DNA from: an uncultured Flavobacteriales bacterium
GTDB taxonomy: Bacteria > Bacteroidota > Bacteroidia > Flavobacteriales > Crocinitomicaceae
Direction of reading: 5' to 3'
DNA: 8,951 nt
NCBI GenBank assembly: GCA_946886545.1
Contig: CAMPIU010000093.1
Span: forward strand, 1-8,951
Positions 1 through 5,705 of the stretch are shown here, in pieces. The translations under genes were made by a program, and so were the position numbers. The notes under the pieces are model-generated. The model was not told where the DNA came from. It saw only the letters and a program-made list of their open reading frames with translations, and ran no database searches. Within the stretch, counting starts at the first letter, position 1; every line of letters begins with the position of its first letter.

Positions 1-485
1 GTGTGGGAGATGTTGTGGAAATAAACGACGGGAAATCGTCCGAATCCATGGTAGCAAAAATTATCCGGATCAACGTTCGAACGACACAAATTGAAACCCG
101 TGACGGAAACGTGCTCATTGTTCCAAACACGAAACTCACACAGGAATACATAGAAAACTGGAGTCACGGAAGCACACTTTCCCGATTCAGACTTCCTGTA
201 ACCGTTGCTTATGGAAGCGATACTCAATTGGTAAGTGAGATCCTGAAGCAAGCTGTTTTGAGTCACCCGAAAGTCCACAAAACAAAGGGTGTGGATGTTC
301 GTTTAAATGATTTCGGAGAGAATGGACTTCAGATGGAAGTCATGTTTTGGGCAGACCAAAGCTGGGATGTCAACGTGTACAAATCAGAAATCCGTTTTGA
401 GATCGACCGCTTGTTCAGACACTACAAAATTAAAATTCCTTATCCACAACGGGATATGCGAATTATTGAGACGTCAGGATCTTAA
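1..485 (+). CDS. MscS-type mechanosensitive ion channel, C-terminal part (5' end outside window)
   Basis: This is the end of a small-conductance mechanosensitive channel, a homo-heptameric inner-membrane channel that opens under membrane tension and releases solutes on hypo-osmotic shock. About 160 residues are visible. The frame is open to the window edge and begins in the middle of the family motif (GDVVEINDG, normally preceded by PF.v), so the GTG at 3-5 is an internal valine and not a start. The pore-lining helices are missing. What remains is the beta domain (T-x-I-x-T-x-DG, then VPNTKL at residues 40-45) and the cytoplasmic alpha/beta vestibule, ending in the typical IPYPQRDMRI (145-154) and a short tail. 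Family assignment is firm. Which MscS subtype it is, and whether it has extra N-terminal domains, cannot be told from this fragment. The stop is TAA at 483-485. Confidence 0.93.
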   Translation, partial: VGDVVEINDGKSSESMVAKIIRINVRTTQIETRDGNVLIVPNTKLTQEYIENWSHGSTLSRFRLPVTVAYGSDTQLVSEILKQAVLSHPKVHKTKGVDVRLNDFGENGLQMEVMFWADQSWDVNVYKSEIRFEIDRLFRHYKIKIPYPQRDMRIIETSGS

Positions 486-522
486 GATGTTAGGACTTTA
501 AGATATTTAGATTAATTATTGG

Positions 523-599
523 CTTTTCCCAAATTATTTCCGCACTGACATTTACCTGCGGTGCATACTTCGTAAGTGTCATAATTTGGTCTTCAAAAG
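523..599. repeat. Nested imperfect inverted repeat downstream of mscS
   Basis: Three arm pairs are nested in register: CTTTT 523-527 with AAAAG 595-599; CCAAATTAT 529-537 with ATAATTTGG 581-589 (9 of 9 pairs); and GACATTTAC 547-555 with GTAAGTGTC 572-580 (9 pairs, one G-U). The 3' arms of the two long pairs abut exactly, while the 5' arms are separated by 9 bases, which would bulge. An alternative inner pairing exists (CCGCA 540-544 with TGCGG 557-561). It could fold as a long hairpin in the 3' end of the mscS transcript, but no proper T-tract follows, so a simple intrinsic terminator is not the obvious reading. A folded 3' UTR or the remnant of a palindromic mobile repeat are both possible. 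Confidence 0.6.
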
Positions 600-615
600 A
601 GTGTTTTCTTAAAAT

Positions 616-807
616 AAATCCTCTTTGTTAAACTGTGTACTAACACTTGTTGTTCTTCACCTAAAGCAATTTGTCATTGCTTTGCTCAGTCTTCACAAAC
701 TGCGTTTGCTCTTATCAAAAGCTATTCGCTTTTTCTTATGACAAATCCTCTTTGTTGAACTGCACTAACGCTTGTTCAGTTATCAAAAGCTATTCGCTTT
801 TTCTTAT
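616..807. repeat. Cluster of short hairpins and direct repeats upstream of ppa
   Basis: This intergenic stretch is built of repeated words. A 28-base word (beginning TTATCAAAAGC, ending CTTTTTCTTAT) occurs exactly twice, at 712-739 and 780-807, 68 bases apart. A second word (starting AAATCCTCTTTGTT) occurs at 616-651 and, with a few changes, at 743-776. Many words are themselves palindromic: AAAGCAAT/ATTGCTTT with loop TTGTC (663-683), CAAAC/GTTTG with loop TGC (696-708), AAAAGC/GCTTTT with loop TATTC (717-733 and again 785-801), ACAAA/TTTGT with loop TCCTC (741-755), and TGAAC/GTTCA (756-778). The last copy runs directly into the putative -7 element of ppa. It is not coding in any convincing way. 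Confidence 0.65.
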
Positions 808-812
808 ATTTG
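805..812 (+). promoter_or_regulatory. Putative -7 promoter element of ppa
   Basis: TATATTTG matches the Bacteroidota -7 consensus TAnnTTTG in full and lies only five bases before the ATG at 818. Transcription would begin at or next to the start codon, giving a leaderless or near-leaderless mRNA. No good -33 element (TTTG or TTG) is seen at the expected distance of about 19 bases, where the 28-base repeat lies instead, so the call is tentative. Confidence 0.4.
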
Positions 813-817
813 CCCCC

Positions 818-1504
818 ATGAAAGCAGAAATTAAAGCAGTTATTGATGCGATGAGTAAGCGTTTTACTTCGCACCCCTGGCATGGAATTGAGATCGGTGA
901 AAAACAGCCGGCAATTGTGAATGCCTTTATTGAGATCATTCCGGCAGATTCTATCAAATATGAGATTCACAAACCATCCGGTTATATTATGGTGGACAGA
1001 CCACAAAAACTATCGAATCACATGCCTTGTTTGTACGGATTCGTTCCGCAAACTTATTGCGACAAAGAAGTAGCTGCTTTCTCTAATGAAAAAACAGGAA
1101 GAACAGACATCGTCGGTGATGGTGATCCATTAGACATCTGTGTTCTTTCCGAGCGTTCCTTCAACCATGGAAACATTATTTGCGATGCAAAAGTGATTGG
1201 TGGTTTCCGTATGCTCGATGGCGGTGAAGCTGATGATAAAATCATTGCTGTATTAAAAGGCGACCAGGCTTACGGAGCAATTGAAGATATTTCCGAAATG
1301 CCTAAGATGGTGATTGACCGTGTACGCCATTTCTTCCTGACTTACAAAGATTTGGACGGAGGTGCTAAAAACGTTGAGATCACTCATGTTTACGGCAAAG
1401 AAGAAGCGTTTGAAGTGATCAGAAGATCGCACAACGATTATACAAACAAGTTTGGAAATGCTGATGAGAATTTAGCTTCCGCTTTAGAGAAATTGTTGGG
1501 GTAA
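818..1504 (+). CDS. ppa: Family I inorganic pyrophosphatase
   Basis: Soluble cytoplasmic enzyme that hydrolyses pyrophosphate to two phosphates with Mg2+, pulling forward nucleic-acid and aminoacyl-tRNA synthesis. The 228-residue product carries the family signature DGDPLDI (101-107), whose aspartates D101, D103 and D106 bind metal. Other expected active-site positions are present: E39 and K47/E49 in the IEIIPADSIKYEI block, Y73 in LYGF, D134 and D139/D140 with K141 in the RMLDGGEADDK segment, and Y176-K177 in TYKDL. It is longer than the 175-residue E. coli enzyme, with an N-terminal extension of about 18 residues and an insertion of about 20 residues (81-100) before the signature. The ATG at 818 is chosen because homology begins nearby and the frame upstream (TTG at 671) runs through repeated non-coding sequence. 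It probably forms its own transcription unit. Confidence 0.95.
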   Translation: MKAEIKAVIDAMSKRFTSHPWHGIEIGEKQPAIVNAFIEIIPADSIKYEIHKPSGYIMVDRPQKLSNHMPCLYGFVPQTYCDKEVAAFSNEKTGRTDIVGDGDPLDICVLSERSFNHGNIICDAKVIGGFRMLDGGEADDKIIAVLKGDQAYGAIEDISEMPKMVIDRVRHFFLTYKDLDGGAKNVEITHVYGKEEAFEVIRRSHNDYTNKFGNADENLASALEKLLG

Positions 1505-1519
1505 TCCCAACTTTTTTTT
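1495..1519 (+). terminator. Intrinsic terminator overlapping the ppa stop codon
   Basis: GTTGGG (1495-1500) pairs with CCCAAC (1506-1511) across a five-base loop, followed immediately by eight T (1512-1519). The last two sense codons and the stop TAA (1502-1504) lie within the hairpin. Stem, loop and T-tract all fit a Rho-independent terminator. Translation to the stop codon would cover the 5' arm, so ribosome occupancy could affect its efficiency. Confidence 0.75.
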
Positions 1520-1545
1520 GTCAAACAATTTAAAATTTAAGCACT

Positions 1546-2388
1546 ATGAAACAATTATTCAGTACCGTAATTTTAGCTATGGGCTTTAGTACCTTAGCTA
1601 ATGCACAATTAGCACCCCAAGCCAGCCCGATGTGTAAATTGGAGCAAACAGTAGGCCTTACCGATCTTTCGGTTCACTATTCGAGACCGAGCAAAAAAGG
1701 ACGTATGATTTTTGGAGAGGTTGTTCCATTCGGAGAAGTTTGGAGAACAGGTGCAAATGAGAATACGAAGTTTACCAATTCAGATGTTCTTATCTTCGGG
1801 AAAGATACTCTGAAACCAGGGACATATGCACTTTACACAAAACCTTCGAAAGAATCCTGGGATTTGATTTTCTATACAGATGTAACAAACTGGGGAACTC
1901 CTCAAAGTTGGGACGATAAAAAAGTGGCTTTGAAAGTTTCCGCAAAACCAACAGTATTGAAAGATGTTGTTGAAACCTTTACTATTTCAGTTGACGGATT
2001 AGAGTCTGTAAACGGTGGTACATTAACGATGAAATGGGACCAAACAGCTGTTGCTTTCCCTTTCGCTGTTCCTACGGATGCAAAAGTGATGGCTAACATT
2101 AACAAAACAATGGCGGGCCCTTCTGAAAATGATTATTTTGACGCGGCAAACTATTACCTGGAAAATAAGAAAGATTTGAAAAAAGCACTGGAATGGGCTA
2201 CAAAAGCATCTGACATGAACCCGGACGCTTTCTGGATGTTGCGCACAAAATCATTGATCCAGGCAGAATTGGGTGATAAAAAAGGAGCTATTGAATCTGC
2301 TAAAAAAGGATTGGCTATCGCCGAAAGAACGAAATACGATAACTATACCAAAATGTTCAAAGATTCATTGAAAGAATGGTCTAAATAA
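1546..2388 (+). CDS. Exported DUF2911 family protein with C-terminal TPR-like region
   Basis: A 280-residue protein with a clear Sec signal peptide (charged start, hydrophobic residues 4-18, cleavage probably after ANA at 20, before Q21). The body, about residues 25-175, is the DUF2911 domain common in Bacteroidota, recognised by YSRPSKKGRMIFG (45-57) and GEVWRTGANENT (63-74) and by the beta-rich sequence that follows. From about 193 the protein turns helical and charged, with at least one TPR-like pair (ALEWATKASDMNPDAFW, then the segment 236-262 with GDKKGAIESAKKGL). The molecular function of DUF2911 is unknown to me; a periplasmic or outer-membrane-associated role is inferred from the signal peptide. 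It lies 41 bases after ppa but behind its terminator, and no good TAnnTTTG element is visible in the gap, so it may depend on read-through or a divergent promoter. Confidence 0.88.
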   Translation: MKQLFSTVILAMGFSTLANAQLAPQASPMCKLEQTVGLTDLSVHYSRPSKKGRMIFGEVVPFGEVWRTGANENTKFTNSDVLIFGKDTLKPGTYALYTKPSKESWDLIFYTDVTNWGTPQSWDDKKVALKVSAKPTVLKDVVETFTISVDGLESVNGGTLTMKWDQTAVAFPFAVPTDAKVMANINKTMAGPSENDYFDAANYYLENKKDLKKALEWATKASDMNPDAFWMLRTKSLIQAELGDKKGAIESAKKGLAIAERTKYDNYTKMFKDSLKEWSK

Positions 2389-2396
2389 AAAAAGAT

Positions 2397-2425
2397 GTCC
2401 CTTCATGAACTCATGGAGGGACTTT
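2397..2425. terminator. Hairpin terminator between the DUF2911 gene and the GT22 gene
   Basis: An 11-base-pair stem (2397-2407 with 2412-2422, one G-T pair) closes on an AACT tetraloop, eight bases after the TAA stop. The 3' side is followed only by TTT and then ACTAA, a weak T-tract. On the other strand the stem is followed by a longer T-run (complement of the A-rich stretch at 2386-2393), so it would look better as a reverse-strand terminator. There is no reverse gene here to use it, so forward termination or mRNA 3'-end protection is the likely role. Confidence 0.6.
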
Positions 2426-2445
2426 ACTAATCAAACCGAAGTATC

Positions 2446-3960
2446 TTGGTAAAGTTATCTGTTACATCCATTCTCATTTTTATTTCCGTTGTAGTTTTTA
2501 CAATTACAGCATATTACAGTGTCGGTTTTTTTCATGCAGACGAACATTTTCAGATCCTTGAATTTGCAGGATTGAAATCCGGCTGGAATACTCCAAACGA
2601 TCTTGTTTGGGAATACCACAATCAAATCAGATCAACAATTCAACCAACCATCGCTTATGTCTTTATTTCGATCTTTAAATCAGTTGGTATTACAGATCCC
2701 TATACTGTTTCTTTCCTGCTGAGAGAAATTACAGGATTAACCTTGATTCTGGCACTCGTTTTCTTTTATAAGAATACCAAACACCTCATCCAGTCAAGAA
2801 AATATCCGCAATCCAACACACTCCTTCAATACCTGTTCCTAGGCTTTTTGTTGCTTATTTGGTATGTTCCTTATTTGGGAGTCCGGTTTTCATCCGAAAC
2901 CTGGTCGGCAATCTTTTTGATCTTTGCTATGGGGAGCTATTGCTCTCCCAATAAAACATGGAAAACCATACTTCTTACAGGGATATTTTTCGGATTCAGT
3001 TTCTTATTCCGGTTTCAAATCGCTTTTGCATTGATTGGTTTTGGAATTCACCACCTGATTTTCGGAACTGAAAAACTAAAAACAACCGCTCTTTTATTTG
3101 CCGGTTTTTCATTGGTTCTATTAATCGGTGTACTAATAGATTATTGGTTTTATTCCAATTGGGTTTTTACTCCTTGGGAATATTTCTGGACCTTTTTTAA
3201 AAATGATGTACTCAATGATACTGCTTCCAGCTTTGGAACCTCTTCATGGGATTATTACTTTAACAGGATGTTCCATCTGCCAACAAAGCTTATCGGATCT
3301 CTTATCTTTCTTAGTCTTACCGCAGTTTTAATTTTCAAAGGCAAATCCGTTTTCATCTGGATGATCCTGAGTTTTATTCTGGTTCATATCCTCATTGAAC
3401 ATAAAGAAGAGCGTTTTTTATTTCCTATCCTATTTTTCTTTCCTTTATTTTTTGTTCAATTCTTCCAATTACTTCTTGATGCAATTCCGAAGAAAATAGC
3501 ACTAACACTGATTGGTTTATGCAGTTTGGGAATTTTAACGACGAGTCTTGTAGGATTACCGATTCTTGCAACAACTTCTACCGGACTTGGACGAAATGGA
3601 ATTACCCGTTTTATTCATGAGAATTATCAGGGAAAACCGGTAAATCTGATCGCAATGCCCTATTCCAATCCATACAGTCCCTGGTTTTTAAACGAGCGAT
3701 TTTACCTGGACAATAATGTAAGTTTTAATCCTATTAATAAATTTGAAGAACTCGATTCTACCAGGATAAAGAAAGATACTGTTAACTTATTTGTTACCAC
3801 GGTTTTCTTTCTGGAGAAATATCCAAAAAAAGAACGGATTGAAAAATTCGGATTCCGTCTTGTCAAAAAAAGTGTATCGGATTATCAATTGAAAATGGAT
3901 CGCTATGTTCGTGAAATTGATGATCAATATGTGACTTATCTATACGAGCAAAAAAGATAA
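2446..3960 (+). CDS. GT22-family (ALG9/PIG-B-like) integral membrane mannosyltransferase homologue
   Basis: A 504-residue polytopic membrane protein that resembles GT-C fold glycosyltransferases of family GT22, which in eukaryotes transfer mannose from dolichyl-phosphate-mannose during GPI-anchor and N-glycan assembly. The fingerprints are present in order: HADEHFQ (30-36), with the acidic DE pair in the first extracytoplasmic loop; WEYHNQIRS (55-63); a G-x-SFLFRFQ helix (183-191); IDYWFY..W.FTPWEY then SSFGTSSWDYY..R (231-274); HKEERFLFP (319-327); and MPYSNPYSPW (404-413), recalling the MPCHSTP-type block of PIG-B. About ten or more hydrophobic segments precede a soluble C-terminal tail from about 382. 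The donor in bacteria is presumably a polyprenyl-phosphate sugar; the acceptor is unknown. The frame opens after TAA at 2428 and contains no ATG before the first conserved motif, so TTG at 2446 is the only sensible start and it retains the first membrane helix. Confidence 0.83.
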   Translation: MVKLSVTSILIFISVVVFTITAYYSVGFFHADEHFQILEFAGLKSGWNTPNDLVWEYHNQIRSTIQPTIAYVFISIFKSVGITDPYTVSFLLREITGLTLILALVFFYKNTKHLIQSRKYPQSNTLLQYLFLGFLLLIWYVPYLGVRFSSETWSAIFLIFAMGSYCSPNKTWKTILLTGIFFGFSFLFRFQIAFALIGFGIHHLIFGTEKLKTTALLFAGFSLVLLIGVLIDYWFYSNWVFTPWEYFWTFFKNDVLNDTASSFGTSSWDYYFNRMFHLPTKLIGSLIFLSLTAVLIFKGKSVFIWMILSFILVHILIEHKEERFLFPILFFFPLFFVQFFQLLLDAIPKKIALTLIGLCSLGILTTSLVGLPILATTSTGLGRNGITRFIHENYQGKPVNLIAMPYSNPYSPWFLNERFYLDNNVSFNPINKFEELDSTRIKKDTVNLFVTTVFFLEKYPKKERIEKFGFRLVKKSVSDYQLKMDRYVREIDDQYVTYLYEQKR

Positions 3961-4039
3961 GTGAAATCAATCACTTTGATGTAACATTATTCCTTCATTC
4001 ACTCTTATTATTTCCACGGCAAGACAGGATGGCATTCTT

Positions 4040-4068
4040 CTTGCAAAGAGGAATTTATTGTATTTTAG
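4040..4068 (+). promoter_or_regulatory. Possible promoter of the vWA-domain gene
   Basis: CTTG at 4040-4043, a 17-base spacer and TATTTTAG at 4061-4068 approximate the Bacteroidota promoter (TTTG, about 19 bases, TAnnTTTG), with one mismatch in each element. The implied start of transcription lies roughly ten bases before the ATG at 4084. The rest of the 123-base gap holds nothing I recognise. Confidence 0.3.
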
Positions 4069-4083
4069 ACTGAACAATCAAAC

Positions 4084-5508
4084 ATGAAAATTGCATCGAT
4101 CATTTGTCTTTTATTACTCTGTGGATTCGTTCATGGCCAGCAAATTATTGCCGATGATGTATTCGATTTCGGGAAAATTGATGCAAGTTCAGCCAGATTT
4201 ATCGACCTGAAGATCGGAAATCCGAAGGAAAAGAAGGTTTATATTTTACGGGTTGAACACAGCCCTGAGGTTACCTACCGGCTTACTTCCGATCTGATTA
4301 TCCCTGATTCGGCAGTTCAGCTAAGAATACAAGTCAACCCAAAGAAACAGGGTAATTTCAATTTTGTTGTCAAATTACATCTGAGTGATCAAACCGAAGC
4401 ACCGGTTGTTTATCAATTGAAATGTGAGTTAACGGAAGATCTTCCAGAAGATCAATACCTTACCAAATGCCCGGATTTCAATGCTGTTCCCGTGAAATCA
4501 GCAAAACCAAGTGAATTAACGATTATCACCATTGACAAAGAAACCAAAGAACGCCTGTCAAAATCAACAGTCAGTATTGTTCATAACGGGCAACCGAGCG
4601 GCACCTGGATCACCGGAAAACTGGGGAAATTTGAAGAGAAGTTGCCTCCAGGGTTCTTTTATTTTATCGTAAGTAAAGAAGGGTATCTTACCAAAGAAGC
4701 CGGAGTGTACGTTGGTCCTGAAATTTCAGAGATCACAATTCCCTTGGTAAAGAACCCGGCTTATGATCCTCCAGTTCCGACAAAAGAACCTGTTCCTGAG
4801 CCGGAAGAGATTGCGCAGCAGCTAACTCCTCAGGAAGCACAGGAAAAGCTGAATGAACAAATGAATAATGAACGTATTGATACCGTAACTCAAAGAGTAA
4901 TGCCCGATCTGGTTTCAATTCCGGCAGATAATTTTGACGGATCATACTTCAAAGATGTCAATGTAGTTTTTGTACTCGATATTTCAAGTTCTATGAAAAT
5001 GGGAGAAAAAATGGATTTGATGAAGTATTCCCTGAACCAATTAGTGGGCACGCTCAGACCACAGGATAAAATGGGCTTAGTGACTTATGCGAATACAGCA
5101 GAAGTTTTTCAAAGTCCGGCATCCGGTGATCACAAAGAGGAGTTACAACAATCTATCTCGAAACTAAAACCACTTGGTATGACAGCCGGCGGAAAAGGAA
5201 TCAAATTGGGTTATAAGGAAGTAATGAAAAATTACGACCCGAACAAAGCGAATATGGTCATTGTGATAACAGACGGTGCTTTCAATAAGGACTCTGAAGA
5301 CTACCAAAAAACAGTTCAAAAATACGCGAAGGATGGTGTGATCTTTTCGGTTGTGGGAATCCAAACCAGGGAAAGAGATGCACATTTAATGGAAGAAGCG
5401 GCACATTTTGGCAAAGGACGATTTGTTCCGATCCAAAAGCTGGCAGATGCCCATTCCAATCTTACACAAGAGATCCGGATCGCTTCATTTAAAGGGATCA
5501 AGAAATAA
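4084..5508 (+). CDS. Exported multidomain protein: Ig-like (DUF1573-type) + PEGA/carboxypeptidase-regulatory-like + von Willebrand A domain
   Basis: A 474-residue protein with a Sec signal peptide (hydrophobic 5-15, cleavage probably after VHG at 18; the LLLC at 10-13 lacks the small residue needed before a lipobox cysteine). Residues 22-115 form an Ig-like beta domain resembling DUF1573/ASH modules (FDFGKID at its start). Residues 144-222 resemble a PEGA or carboxypeptidase-regulatory beta-sandwich (TIDKETKERLSKSTVSI, then PPGFFYFIVSKEGYLT). A proline/glutamate-rich linker (225-242) and a helical, charged stretch lead to a vWA domain at about 291-465. The metal-ion-dependent adhesion site looks intact: DISSS (299-303), T367 in LGMTAGG, and D397 in ITDG. 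Such a domain binds protein ligands through a divalent metal. It is probably periplasmic or surface-located; no C-terminal type IX sorting domain is seen. The partner is unknown, and no MoxR ATPase neighbour is in view. Confidence 0.85.
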   Translation: MKIASIICLLLLCGFVHGQQIIADDVFDFGKIDASSARFIDLKIGNPKEKKVYILRVEHSPEVTYRLTSDLIIPDSAVQLRIQVNPKKQGNFNFVVKLHLSDQTEAPVVYQLKCELTEDLPEDQYLTKCPDFNAVPVKSAKPSELTIITIDKETKERLSKSTVSIVHNGQPSGTWITGKLGKFEEKLPPGFFYFIVSKEGYLTKEAGVYVGPEISEITIPLVKNPAYDPPVPTKEPVPEPEEIAQQLTPQEAQEKLNEQMNNERIDTVTQRVMPDLVSIPADNFDGSYFKDVNVVFVLDISSSMKMGEKMDLMKYSLNQLVGTLRPQDKMGLVTYANTAEVFQSPASGDHKEELQQSISKLKPLGMTAGGKGIKLGYKEVMKNYDPNKANMVIVITDGAFNKDSEDYQKTVQKYAKDGVIFSVVGIQTRERDAHLMEEAAHFGKGRFVPIQKLADAHSNLTQEIRIASFKGIKK

Positions 5509-5540
5509 TTGAAAATTGAGAATACAAAAAATTGAGAAGG

Positions 5541-5648
5541 ATGAATTTAGACAATCTGCTGCTACAGATCCATTCGAAAGCAGTGCTCTCTCTTCTTTTC
5601 ATCCTGATAGCTATCGGGATTACATTTTCAATTGGACCAATCTGTTAA
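5541..5648 (+). CDS. Possible small single-span membrane protein (35 aa)
   Basis: A short ATG-to-TAA frame in the gap between the vWA gene and the lysozyme-like gene. It reads MNLDNLLLQIHSK, then a run of about 20 hydrophobic residues (AVLSLLFILIAIGITFSIG) and a terminal PIC. This layout (short polar start, one membrane helix, almost no tail) is typical of small membrane proteins. The start is preceded by an A-rich leader with two AATTGAGAA words (the second at 5530-5538). I know of no family match and cannot test conservation. It may equally be chance, since T-rich non-coding DNA often reads as hydrophobic, so the call is weak. Confidence 0.3.
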   Translation: MNLDNLLLQIHSKAVLSLLFILIAIGITFSIGPIC

Positions 5649-5653
5649 AAGCA

Positions 5654-5683
5654 TTTTCCAATTCAAATCTATTCCTAGCTTTG
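5654..5683 (+). promoter_or_regulatory. Putative Bacteroidota-type promoter of the lysozyme-like gene
   Basis: TAGCTTTG at 5676-5683 matches TAnnTTTG in full, and TTTT at 5654-5657 sits 18 bases upstream, close to the expected TTTG at about 19 bases. This is the best promoter candidate in the window. Transcription would start around 5690, leaving a leader of about 15 bases that is A/T-rich and lacks a Shine-Dalgarno sequence before the ATG at 5706. Confidence 0.5.
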
Positions 5684-5705
5684 CACCAGTTTTAAATCAA
5701 CACGA

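Noticed and set aside
616..807. CRISPR array.
   Set aside because: Only two exact copies of the 28-base word exist, the intervening sequence is itself a repeat of an upstream word, and no cas genes are in view.
671..817. An in-frame TTG at 671 would extend the pyrophosphatase by 49 residues.
   Set aside because: The extra residues come from repeated palindromic non-coding sequence, include many cysteines and serines unlike the family, and the promoter-like element at 805-812 lies inside the extension.
776..1245. Reverse-strand open frames opposite ppa.
   Set aside because: They oppose a highly conserved enzyme gene and their products show no family features.
3959..3976. A small hairpin (AAGTGA/TCACTT, six-base loop) overlapping the stop of the GT22 gene, as a terminator.
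   Set aside because: The stem is short and A/T-rich, and no T-tract follows it.
5509..5540. The AATTGA/AATTGAGAA repeats after the vWA gene as a regulatory site.
   Set aside because: Low-complexity A-rich words of this type are common between genes of A/T-rich Bacteroidota, and only two or three copies are present.
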